Source: Nocardia amikacinitolerans NBRC 108937
GTDB lineage: Bacteria > Actinomycetota > Actinomycetes > Mycobacteriales > Mycobacteriaceae
Reading direction: 5' to 3'
NCBI RefSeq assembly: GCF_001612615.1
Contig: NZ_BDAU01000028.1
Coordinates: forward strand, 124,001-188,000
Length of the DNA: 64,000 nt
Shown here in pieces: positions 26,508 to 33,467 of the stretch. A program made the translations under genes and the position numbers. Below the pieces are notes generated by a model. The model was not told the origin of the DNA. It did not search any database and saw only the letters and a program-made list of their open reading frames with translations. The stretch's first letter is position 1. Each line of letters starts with the position of its first letter.

Positions 26508-26959
26508 CCGCACCGGATCACCACCACTGGATGAATCGGGCCATCGAGCTCGCGCGCTTGTGCCCGGTGGTCGAGGGCGCGTTCTCGGTCGGCGCGGTGA
26601 TCGTGGCCGACGGCAAGGAGATCGCGACCGGCTACTCGCGCGAGACCGACGCGAAGGTTCACGCGGAGGAGGCCGCGCTCGACAAGCTGGACGTGAACGA
26701 TCCACGGCTGAAGGTGGCGACGATCTACAGCACACTGGAGCCGTGCTCGGAGCGCGCGACGAAGACCCGCCCGCCGTGCACGGATCGCATTCTGGCAGCG
26801 CGCATTCCGGTCGTGGTGATCGCGTGGCGGGAACCGTCGACGTTCGTCGAGGACTGCGTGGGCGTGGAGAAGCTCCAACAGCAGGGCGTGAAGGTGATCG
26901 AGCTACCGGAACTCGCCGACGCCGCGATGTCGATGAACCGACACCTCGACCTGTCGTAG
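26504..26959 (+). CDS. RibD-type deaminase
   Basis: A 151-residue zinc deaminase of the cytidine/deoxycytidylate deaminase superfamily, closest in motif to the RibD N-terminal domain. The catalytic HAEE motif lies near residue 57 (DAKVHAEEAALDKL) and the zinc cysteines in STLEPCSERATKTRPPCTDR. The GTG start overlaps the reductase stop (GTGA). Fused RibD joins exactly these two activities; here they are separate genes in reductase-deaminase order under an XRE regulator. Substrate unknown. Confidence 0.83.
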   Translation: MTAPDHHHWMNRAIELARLCPVVEGAFSVGAVIVADGKEIATGYSRETDAKVHAEEAALDKLDVNDPRLKVATIYSTLEPCSERATKTRPPCTDRILAARIPVVVIAWREPSTFVEDCVGVEKLQQQGVKVIELPELADAAMSMNRHLDLS

Positions 26960-27008
26960 CGCTTCGTCCGATAGGACGGAGGCGGAAAGACGGCCAGGAT
27001 GGCTTACC

Positions 27009-27110
27009 GTGAGAGCTGGAATCCCGTCGCGCAGTCGGCGATTCGAGCAAGCAGCCTACGACCTCCCCCGCCTCCGCTGGCACCGCCGCGTCGGGAACAT
27101 ATCTATCTGG
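27009..27110 (+). pseudogene. Remnant of DUF6194 C-terminal end
   Basis: Residues encoded at 27051-27094 read AAYDLPRLRWHRRVG, matching the C-terminal helix AAHDLARSRWHRRAG of the DUF6194 gene at 21902. The two DNA stretches (22337-22380 and 27051-27094) agree at 38 of 44 bases by my count. Nothing upstream resembles the rest of the protein, so this is a truncated copy left by duplication or deletion. Confidence 0.6.
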
Positions 27111-27123
27111 AACACTGACCTAC

Positions 27124-27432
27124 ATGGGGAGCATTGTCCGAGCCCGCCGCATCCAGGACGAGGCACTGGACCTCTACCGACAGACGTCGGTGGTGATCGA
27201 TCCGGCTCTGATTCGGCTCGACGCTGCCCTCGGATATGCCATGAGCGGTTTCGGCGCCGATGGCTGCCAACTCGCCGAAAACGTCCTGGACGAGCTACCC
27301 GCCGAGCACCGCACGAGAATCGTCGCGATCCGCGTCATCGACGTTCTCGACGCCTTGCCTGCCGGACACCGTCACATACCGTCGGCCGCGGCCTTGCGTG
27401 CATTGGTCAGCACGGAGACGACGCCGCAATGA
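27124..27432 (+). CDS. C-terminal fragment of XRE/TPR-type regulator
   Basis: A 102-residue open frame whose composition and pattern (QDEALDLYRQTSVVIDPALIRLDAALGYA, then ENVLDELPAEHRTRIVAIR) match the last helices of TPR-containing XRE regulators, not a full protein. No helix-turn-helix precedes it and no clear ribosome site is visible. It overlaps the kinase-like gene start in ATGA, so it may still be translated to couple that gene. I think it is the remaining tail of a regulator that lost its DNA-binding part. Confidence 0.5.
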   Translation: MGSIVRARRIQDEALDLYRQTSVVIDPALIRLDAALGYAMSGFGADGCQLAENVLDELPAEHRTRIVAIRVIDVLDALPAGHRHIPSAAALRALVSTETTPQ

Positions 27433-28355
27433 CCCACCAGGACATCGAACCTGCGGTCCTCACAGAAACGACCTTCACTCCGCAGCGAACCCGCGTCGTC
27501 CTCGACGCCGCGTGCCGCGCGGCTGGATTCGACGCAACAGGCGCGAAGTTGCTGCGCCATCACACCAACGCTGTCTATTCGTTGGTCAGCGCCCCGGTCG
27601 TGGTGAAGATCGGTCGACCGAGTCGGATCGGCCACGTCGACGTCGTCGGTCTCGTGCGGTGGTTCGAGGACGAAGGTGTGCCTACAGTCCCTCTCGCTGA
27701 CACCGATCAGCCGCTGGACATCGGGGGCTGTCCGATCACCTTCTGGAAGTACCTGGACCAACGCCGCGGGATCACGAGCGCGGCTGAGCTTGCTGAGCCA
27801 CTGGCCGCACTGCACTCGCGCCGGACCGCACCACCGGTGGCGCTGCCGGACGACCAGATTATGTTGGCGCTCAATGCGATCGCGCGCTCGATCGACGCCA
27901 GCGTAATCCTTGCGCCTGAGGACCGGGTGCTCCTGCACGCACGGCGGCTCGCGTTCGCCCGCCGTGCACCCGACATTCTGTTCGCACTCGACGTCGGCGT
28001 GATCCACGGCGACGCGCAACACCGAAACGCACTGTGGGATCAGGACCGTCGCGCGGCCGTGCTCTGTGATTGGGAGAACGCGGCTATAGGGCCACCCGAA
28101 TGGGACCTGGTCACCATCGAAGTGCATTGTCGCCGTTTCGGATATCCAGCCGCAGAGTACGAGGCCTTCGCTCGCTCATACGGCCTCGACATTCGGGACT
28201 GGGACGGATACGAGTGGCTTCGGGATCTGCGGGAACTGAGGATGATCAGCACGAATGCGCGCAAGTGCGTGCCGGGGTCGGCAACTGCCGCTGAGGTTCT
28301 GCGACGGGTTGACGCGTTGCGCGACGATGCACCGATTCGGTGGAACATCCTGTGA
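27429..28355 (+). CDS. Aminoglycoside-phosphotransferase-like kinase
   Basis: A 308-residue small-molecule kinase of the APH/choline-kinase fold. Lys60 in APVVVKIGRPS is the likely ATP-binding lysine. The catalytic loop HGDAQHRN spans residues 193-200, and DWENAAIGPPEWDL supplies the metal-binding aspartate. The start overlaps the regulator fragment in ATGA. Substrates of such actinobacterial kinases range from antibiotics to amines and sugars; nothing here shows drug resistance. It lies among the split RibD, NUDIX and SLOG-like genes. Confidence 0.8.
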   Translation: MTHQDIEPAVLTETTFTPQRTRVVLDAACRAAGFDATGAKLLRHHTNAVYSLVSAPVVVKIGRPSRIGHVDVVGLVRWFEDEGVPTVPLADTDQPLDIGGCPITFWKYLDQRRGITSAAELAEPLAALHSRRTAPPVALPDDQIMLALNAIARSIDASVILAPEDRVLLHARRLAFARRAPDILFALDVGVIHGDAQHRNALWDQDRRAAVLCDWENAAIGPPEWDLVTIEVHCRRFGYPAAEYEAFARSYGLDIRDWDGYEWLRDLRELRMISTNARKCVPGSATAAEVLRRVDALRDDAPIRWNIL

Positions 28356-28470
28356 AGCAAGGGCAGTCGCAACCGGGCTGCAATCCCACCGCATGCTCGC
28401 CTATCTGCGCGAGCTACTACACCGGCTGACTCCGTACGCCGAGCTCGCTCGGCGTCGCCGAGCGCCATTG

Positions 28471-29007
28471 CTACGCGGGCAAGCTGAGCGCTCGGTATAC
28501 AGCGATGACCGTGGCCGCGCCGAGGATTTCACCGCGTTCGATCATTTGGACCGCCTCCTCCAGCGGAATCCAGCGGATGTCCTCGGCCTCGTTGATATCT
28601 GGCTGAGTGCCGGTCAAGTCGGCGCCGCGGGCGAGATAGATTTCCTGGGGGTGATCCATTGTGCCGATAGCAGGTTGGTAGGTGACCAGGCGCTCCATGG
28701 TTCGCGGGCGCCAGCCCGTCTCCTCTTCGACCTCCCGGGCCGCGGCGAGAGCGACGTCTTCGGCATGGTCGATGTAGCCGCCCGGCAACTCCCATACCCA
28801 TTGGTCGATGATGAACCGGTGGCGGTAAATCAGCAGCGCCTCTCGATTCTCGTTGAGTACCAGCGTCATCGCGCAACATGGCATCCGCACGACATACTGG
28901 GTGAAGCGCACGCCGTCGGGCAACTCGACGTCCACGGTCGACAGGCGAATGTGCCGGTTCTCGTCCACCACGGTCTCGCCGTGGACTGTCCACAGGGTAC
29001 GGCTCAC
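28471..29007 (-). CDS. NUDIX hydrolase
   Basis: A 178-residue NUDIX-family pyrophosphohydrolase. The Nudix box begins GGYIDHAEDVALAAAREVEEE and ends at TGW (G-x5-E-x7-REVEEETGW), with the usual glutamates for metal binding. The region WELPGGYID and the N-terminal strand pattern resemble ADP-ribose-type NUDIX enzymes. The GTG at 29007 is chosen because TACGGT lies exactly six bases upstream, as in other leaderless genes of this window. It is convergent with the kinase gene. Substrate is probably a nucleoside diphosphate derivative. Confidence 0.83.
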   Translation of the reverse strand: MSRTLWTVHGETVVDENRHIRLSTVDVELPDGVRFTQYVVRMPCCAMTLVLNENREALLIYRHRFIIDQWVWELPGGYIDHAEDVALAAAREVEEETGWRPRTMERLVTYQPAIGTMDHPQEIYLARGADLTGTQPDINEAEDIRWIPLEEAVQMIERGEILGAATVIAVYRALSLPA

Positions 29008-29040
29008 ACTTCGACCGTAACGAACACCGTTCATCGGTGA

Positions 29041-29184
29041 CATCGACTCGTCGGGCAGAACCCGTCGGATCGGGTCGCGAAGAAGTTGGCGAGGGTGTAC
29101 AACCGCACCGGGCAGTTCGCGACCGTGGGTGCGGTGGTCGAGTTGCGGGAGCGGATGCGGCCATTGGTCGCGGCGACAGCATAG
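29041..29184 (+). pseudogene. Second XRE/TPR regulator C-terminal remnant
   Basis: Frame ending at TAG 29182-29184 reads LVGQNPSDRVAKKLARV, then YNRTGQFATVGAVVELRERM and RPLVAATA. This resembles the last helices of actinobacterial XRE/TPR regulators. A stop lies immediately upstream (29036-29038), so no start or DNA-binding domain remains. The SLOG-like gene follows after twelve bases, a place where a regulator would normally sit, so this looks like a partly deleted regulator gene. Confidence 0.5.
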
Positions 29185-29196
29185 GAGCACATCGGC

Positions 29197-29676
29197 ATGG
29201 TGCGGATCGGCGTCACCGGGCACATGAACATCACCGAGGCCACGGCATCTCTGGTGTATGACGCGGTGCGTGTGCTGCTCGATGAGTACGACCCGGCGGA
29301 TCTGGTCGGGGTCAGTTGTATTGCGCGCGGCGCTGATTCGGTGTTCGCACGAGCGGTGCTCGATGCCGGAGGGCGGCTCGAGGTGGTGTTGCCATCACGG
29401 AATTACCGTGAGCGGAAGGTGAAGCCAGACCACGTCGAGCTGTTCGATGATCTCGTGGAGCGCGCGGCGGCGGTGCGTGTGATGGATTTCGACGACGCGG
29501 GCCGCGAAGCGTACGAAGCCGCGAACGACGCCGTTGTGGGGTCGGTGGATCGTCTGGTGGCGGTGTGGGATGGGGAGGACGGGCAGAAGGCAGGCACCGG
29601 GACGGTTGTCGAGCTGGCGCGGGAACGTGGCGTGCCGGTCGATGTGGTGTGGCCGGAGGGCGCAGCGCGCGAGTAG
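29197..29676 (+). CDS. SLOG-fold nucleotide-binding protein
   Basis: A 159-residue Rossmann-like protein of the SLOG (SMF/DprA-LOG) superfamily. Motifs are IGVTGHMNIT at the N-terminus, GVSCIARGADSVFARAVL (the phosphate-binding GxxxGAD-type loop), and DRLVAVWDGEDGQKAGTGTV near the end. AGGAG lies nine bases before ATG 29197. SLOG proteins bind or cleave nucleotide derivatives and turn up in conflict and signalling systems; here the setting is next to a NUDIX hydrolase and a regulator remnant. Exact ligand unknown. Confidence 0.75.
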   Translation: MVRIGVTGHMNITEATASLVYDAVRVLLDEYDPADLVGVSCIARGADSVFARAVLDAGGRLEVVLPSRNYRERKVKPDHVELFDDLVERAAAVRVMDFDDAGREAYEAANDAVVGSVDRLVAVWDGEDGQKAGTGTVVELARERGVPVDVVWPEGAARE

Positions 29677-29771
29677 TCGGGTCGAGGCCAGTAAAAATGC
29701 CGCGTACTCCCCTGCGCGCCAGACGATGCGGGTGACAAACGCGCGCGCGACACCGGTGCACAATTTGGTTT

Positions 29772-30068
29772 GTGACGGAAGTACCGCAATTCCTCGATGG
29801 CGCACGAGTTCTGGCAACAGCGGACATCCGGGGTGCGACATCGTCCGGACGAACGAGGCACAAGGTGGATGGTCTCGTTGTCGATGACTTCGCAGGGCTG
29901 GCGATCGCGCAGTACGACGCCGATCCTGCTGTGTACTTGTTCTATTGCGACGCGACGTGGAACGTCGTTACCGATACCTGCCACCACAATGTTGCCGCGG
30001 CCCGCGAACAAGCCTTCGACGAGTTCAATCCGGTGGAGTTCATCGAATCGCCTTACGCCAACGACTGA
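29772..30068 (+). CDS. Small conserved hypothetical protein
   Basis: A 98-residue acidic soluble protein starting with GTG (MTEVPQFLDGARVLATADIR). The middle reads AIAQYDADPAVYLFYCDATW and the end FNPVEFIESPYAND, giving an alternating strand-helix pattern. It has no signal peptide or membrane helix. A CACAAT element seven bases upstream may be a weak leaderless promoter. I do not recognise its family. It converges on the chaperone-like gene to its right. Confidence 0.6.
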   Translation: MTEVPQFLDGARVLATADIRGATSSGRTRHKVDGLVVDDFAGLAIAQYDADPAVYLFYCDATWNVVTDTCHHNVAAAREQAFDEFNPVEFIESPYAND

Positions 30069-30121
30069 GTTGCCGACCTGCGGGTGATGGTCCTCGTTCC
30101 CTCGGCGCTGTAGCCAGCGAT

Positions 30122-31171
30122 TCAGGCATGGGGTATGCCGAGCTCAGCACCCAAGTAGGACATGTCGCCGACGCCTGCCAAGTTCGAAAATGCCTCGAAC
30201 GCAACCTCTCTCGGCTGACTGGCTCCGCCGATGGTGCGCAGCGTCGCGATGGTCAGGGTTACCGGGTGGTGCATGGTCGGATGCGCGGTTCCGGTTCCTG
30301 CCGGCGGTGTGATCCAACCCCCCTCATCGACGACGCCTTGGAGGTCGAAGGGGATGCCCCACAGCCACCCGAGGCCGCTCAGTCGATTGTTCAGTTCTTG
30401 GGTACCCGGGTCGGCGCCAGGCCAGCACACACCACGGATTGCGTCGTCCGATTCTCTACTGAGCTGTATGGACAACGATCGCCCCGGGATCGACAGATTG
30501 AGACAGCCCAGCCCCGGCAATGTGGTCAACACCCATTCGAGACGGTCGGCGAATTCGTCCCAATCCGAGCATTGCGGGGACAAACCACGCGAGGTGGGTC
30601 GATCCGGGGCGACCGTTCCGACCCGCGGAATCCGGTCAGGTCCATAGTCGCTGTAGGCGCTCAGCCGCAAATCCGCTGGCGTGGTGCGCAATCCATCGCG
30701 AAGGACAGCTACGATCGCGGCCGCGATCTCGTCACGGTAGTTGGCCGTGTGCCGCCAACCAGTCCGCCATTCGCGAGCCCGTTGGCGATAGTCGCGCTCC
30801 TCGCCGAGACCATCGGCGTGGGTGACGCCCGCCGAACCCGGCGCAGGATGCCACAGCGCTTCCTCTAACGATCCCATTCCACCGGTCTGATGGTCACTCA
30901 TCAGTGAAAACGACTTCGTTCGCTGCGATTTCAGGATCGAGCGCAGACGGGCGGCAGCCTCCGGGTCGTCAGGTACCGACACGGTGATACCAACGCCTTT
31001 TCCATCGGGGTAGAACTGGACTCGTTGACCGGTGACGGTGTCGCGCAGCTGTACTGTCTCCCCGTTGCACGGCCACACCACTTCACCCTCGTCATCCCAG
31101 TCCGGGTACAACACTCGAGGAATATCCGCCAACAGCATCGCCCAGTCGTCATCGAGCACGTTCACTCCCAT
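30122..31171 (-). CDS. Probable TY-Chap (peptide-chaperone-like) protein
   Basis: A protein of about 349 residues in two halves. The N-terminal half has DWAMLLADIPRVLYPDWDDE and RVQFYPDGKGVGITV; the second half begins SDWDEFADRLEWVLTTLPGL and ends with HPVTLTIATLRTIGG and a short helix. The second half resembles the TY-Chap domain, a YbjN/type-III-chaperone-like fold proposed to bind peptides in bacterial effector systems. This match is from memory and only moderate. Start choices are ATG 31171 or GTG at 31165 or 31159; a GGATGGGA stretch would serve the later ones. Not in an obvious operon. Confidence 0.5.
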   Translation of the reverse strand: MGVNVLDDDWAMLLADIPRVLYPDWDDEGEVVWPCNGETVQLRDTVTGQRVQFYPDGKGVGITVSVPDDPEAAARLRSILKSQRTKSFSLMSDHQTGGMGSLEEALWHPAPGSAGVTHADGLGEERDYRQRAREWRTGWRHTANYRDEIAAAIVAVLRDGLRTTPADLRLSAYSDYGPDRIPRVGTVAPDRPTSRGLSPQCSDWDEFADRLEWVLTTLPGLGCLNLSIPGRSLSIQLSRESDDAIRGVCWPGADPGTQELNNRLSGLGWLWGIPFDLQGVVDEGGWITPPAGTGTAHPTMHHPVTLTIATLRTIGGASQPREVAFEAFSNLAGVGDMSYLGAELGIPHA

Positions 31172-31339
31172 CCTCACACTGACCGTGAAGCTAACAGCCC
31201 CATCGGACAATCTGGCCCCGAGCAAACCCGACCGCGAGCGGAAGGACGACACCCACCCGATCCTCCCGGCGTGGGTGCCGCATCGACGGCGCATGCCGAC
31301 GACGATCCGAGGCCTCATCCGAGCGAGAGCTCGCCCGAA

Positions 31340-31552
31340 TCAGGACCCGGCCGACAGGCTGGGCAGGAACCACTTCAGAAGTTCCGAGAACGGCCCGCAC
31401 ATCGCGGCGCTGCCGGTGGCGGGCCAGCACCCGCCTCCGACCACCGGTGTCGCGGTGCGTGCGAGCGCGGCAGTGACGGGTGCCAGGGTGAGCGCGCCGA
31501 TCATGGCGGTTACGGCGCTCGGCACGCGGTCCGACGCGGTCAAAAGGTTCAC
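31340..31552 (-). CDS. Possible small secreted peptide
   Basis: A 70-residue frame with GC-rich third codon positions. The segment VPSAVTAMIGALTLAPVTAA could be a signal peptide, followed by a short mature part with two cysteines (GGGCWPATGSAAMCGPFSEL). The start is GTG and no ribosome site is visible, so this is uncertain. It sits in a 600-base stretch (31172-31779) that otherwise holds only the hairpin at 31630-31668. Confidence 0.35.
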   Translation of the reverse strand: MNLLTASDRVPSAVTAMIGALTLAPVTAALARTATPVVGGGCWPATGSAAMCGPFSELLKWFLPSLSAGS

Positions 31553-31629
31553 GCGGTGTACGCGTCCGCTTCGGACAACGTTCCGGTTCGCATGGCAGCC
31601 ATCTCAGGACGGGCGCAGCGCCCGACTCG

Positions 31630-31668
31630 AGGTGACCTGCACCGCGCCTGAAACGGTGGGGGTCACCT
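31630..31668. repeat. Long imperfect hairpin
   Basis: AGGTGACC (31630-31637) pairs with GGTCACCT (31661-31668), and inside it CACC pairs with GGTG, leaving a two-base mismatch and an 11-base loop. A second inverted repeat, CTGTTAG/CTAACAG with a 13-base spacer, follows near 31690-31717. It could be a regulatory hairpin or operators before the small membrane-protein gene. Confidence 0.35.
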
Positions 31669-31779
31669 TTGGTCGGGCGATTCTGCGGCTGTTAGTTGCC
31701 GCTCAGTTGCTAACAGTTTGGAGCCGGAGGACGACAGCCTTTGCGGCCGACCGCTACTCACCCGACAGGAGCAGGAACG

Positions 31780-31953
31780 ATGACGACCCGATCGGTGCGC
31801 CGCCCGGTGCCGATCCGCGCGATTGCCGCCCAGTACGTCGCGGCGCTGATCGCGCTGGCGGTGACGGCCGTCTTCGGCTACCTGCTGCTGAATCCCCCGC
31901 AGCCCGCGGGCACGGCGGAAGTCCCTCGTTCGAGCGTCAGCCAGCCCCACTGA
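31780..31953 (+). CDS. Small single-pass membrane protein
   Basis: A 57-residue protein starting MTTRSVRRPVPIRAIAAQYV. One membrane helix (about residues 19-38, ALIALAVTAVFGYLLL) follows a basic N-terminus, so the tail should face outside. A purine-rich AGGAGCAGGA precedes ATG 31780. Its size and shape are typical of small actinobacterial membrane peptides of unknown role. It precedes a TetR gene by 45 bases on the same strand. Confidence 0.55.
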   Translation: MTTRSVRRPVPIRAIAAQYVAALIALAVTAVFGYLLLNPPQPAGTAEVPRSSVSQPH

Positions 31954-31986
31954 AGCAATAACTAGACCGGTCGTCATAACTCGAGG

Positions 31987-31992
31987 TACCTT
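31987..31992 (+). promoter_or_regulatory. -10 element of TetR gene; operator GACCGGTC nearby
   Basis: TACCTT ends six bases before GTG 31999, indicating a leaderless transcript. The 8-base palindrome GACCGGTC (31965-31972), within TAGACCGGTCGTCAT, lies just upstream. It resembles operators of LmrA/YxaF-type TetR repressors and probably serves autoregulation. Confidence 0.55.
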
Positions 31993-31998
31993 GGCCTC

Positions 31999-32562
31999 GT
32001 GTCCCCACGAACCGACTCGCGGCAGCGCTTCCTCGACGCCGCCGCCGACCTCTTCCACACCAAGGGCTATCACGCCACGGGCCTGAACCAGCTGGTCAGC
32101 GCGGGCGGCGCCCCGAAGGGCTCGCTGTACTTCCACTTCCCCGGCGGCAAAGAGCAGCTCGCGGCCGAGGCGCTGACCCAATCCAGCGAGGAGCTGCGCG
32201 ACACGCTGCGCGCGATCCTCGCCGACGGCGACACCGACGCCGTTTTCGCCGCCATGGCGCACAACCTCGAGGCCTCCGATTTCCAGCGCGGCTGCCCGCT
32301 CGCGACGGTCGCGCTGGACGCCGCCGCCGAGAGCGAATTGATCCGGCAGGCCTGCGTCACCGGGTTCGACTCCTGGCGGGCGGCGATCGAGGAATTCCTC
32401 CGCGAAAAGGGCCTCGACGGCGAGCGCGCGGCCAACCTCTCGGTCGTCGCGCTGACCATGATCGAGGGCGGACTCATGCTCGCCAAGACCCAGCGCGACA
32501 TCGCCCCGCTGCGCACCGTCGCCGACCACCTCCGCACCACCCTCGAAAGGGAGCTTTCCTGA
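31999..32562 (+). CDS. TetR regulator, LmrA/YxaF type
   Basis: A 187-residue TetR-family repressor. The helix-turn-helix reads RFLDAAADLFHTKGYHATGL and GGAPKGSLYFHFPGGKEQL, the latter wording being typical of the LmrA/YxaF subgroup, whose C-terminal domain also carries the conserved GCPLATVALDAA seen here. The gene starts with GTG in a leaderless context and its stop touches the metallo-hydrolase start (TGATG). It therefore likely represses itself and the hydrolase from the GACCGGTC operator. Confidence 0.87.
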   Translation: MSPRTDSRQRFLDAAADLFHTKGYHATGLNQLVSAGGAPKGSLYFHFPGGKEQLAAEALTQSSEELRDTLRAILADGDTDAVFAAMAHNLEASDFQRGCPLATVALDAAAESELIRQACVTGFDSWRAAIEEFLREKGLDGERAANLSVVALTMIEGGLMLAKTQRDIAPLRTVADHLRTTLERELS

Positions 32563-33395
32563 TGCGCATCCACCACCTCGACTGCGGGACCATGCGCCCC
32601 TTCGGCGGCAAGCTGCTCGACGGTGCGCCCGGCCTGCTGCGCCGCGCCGAAATGGTCTGTCACTGCTTGCTTCTCGAGCTCGACGACCGGCTCGTCCTGA
32701 TCGAGACCGGCATGGGCGAGCAGAGCGTGCGCCGCCCCAACGAATGGCTCGGCCGTCGCTTCATCTCGCTCACCCGGCCGGTGTTCGACATCGAGCGCAC
32801 CGCTGTGCGACAGATCGAGGCGCTCGGCTTCCGCCGCGAGGACGTGCGCGACATCGTGCTCACCCACCTCGATCTCGATCACGCGGGCGGGCTCGCCGAC
32901 TTCCCGCACGCCACCGTGCACGTCTACGACGAGGAACTGCGCGCCTTCCGCGGCGCGCACACCGCGCAGGAGCGATTCCGTTACCGCGCAGCCCAATTCG
33001 AGCACGGTCCGAAGTGGCAGTCCTATTCCGATCACGGCGAGCCATGGTTCGGCTTCGAGGCCGTGCGCGAACTGGCCGGACTGCCGCCGAGTCTGCTACT
33101 CGTGCCGCTGGCCGGGCACACCAGGGGCCACGCGGGCATCGCCGTCGACACCGGTAACGGCTGGCTGCTCGCCGCGGGGGACGCGTACTTCCATCCCGGC
33201 CAACTGGATCTCACGCACCCGCATCAGCCGCTCGGGGTGACCCTTTTCGAGCTCAGCGTCGAGACACTCGGCGGGCCGCGCCGCGAGAACCAGCAGCGCC
33301 TGCGCGACCTGATCCGCGACCACGGCGACCAGGTGCGAATCTTCTCCGCGCACAACGCCGCCGAGCTGCGCGCCTTCCAGACCGTGCCTGCCTGA
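32562..33395 (+). CDS. Metallo-beta-lactamase-fold hydrolase
   Basis: A 277-residue metallo-hydrolase. The zinc motif HLDLDH (H102, D104, D106, H107) and later histidines in LAGHTRGHAGIAV and SAHNAAEL are intact. An aspartate for both metals lies in AAGDAYFH. Its layout resembles lactonase-type members that open acyl-lactones, but other esters are possible. The one-base overlap with the TetR stop makes a two-gene operon, suggesting that the repressor's ligand is related to the hydrolase substrate. Confidence 0.83.
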   Translation: MRIHHLDCGTMRPFGGKLLDGAPGLLRRAEMVCHCLLLELDDRLVLIETGMGEQSVRRPNEWLGRRFISLTRPVFDIERTAVRQIEALGFRREDVRDIVLTHLDLDHAGGLADFPHATVHVYDEELRAFRGAHTAQERFRYRAAQFEHGPKWQSYSDHGEPWFGFEAVRELAGLPPSLLLVPLAGHTRGHAGIAVDTGNGWLLAAGDAYFHPGQLDLTHPHQPLGVTLFELSVETLGGPRRENQQRLRDLIRDHGDQVRIFSAHNAAELRAFQTVPA

Positions 33396-33421
33396 GTCGA
33401 AACCCTTGACCGCCCAAGCCC

Positions 33422-33456
33422 TCTCGCATAACTTACAAGATGCAAGTTATGCGAGA
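33422..33456. promoter_or_regulatory. Operator with 13-base perfect arms
   Basis: TCTCGCATAACTT (33422-33434), a nine-base spacer, and AAGTTATGCGAGA (33444-33456) form a perfect 35-base inverted repeat that ends 11 bases before the FAD-enzyme ATG. A TetR gene ends the same operon, so this is the likely autoregulatory operator. In RNA it would form a hairpin over the ribosome site. Confidence 0.7.
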
Positions 33457-33467
33457 AGGGTGCGGCC

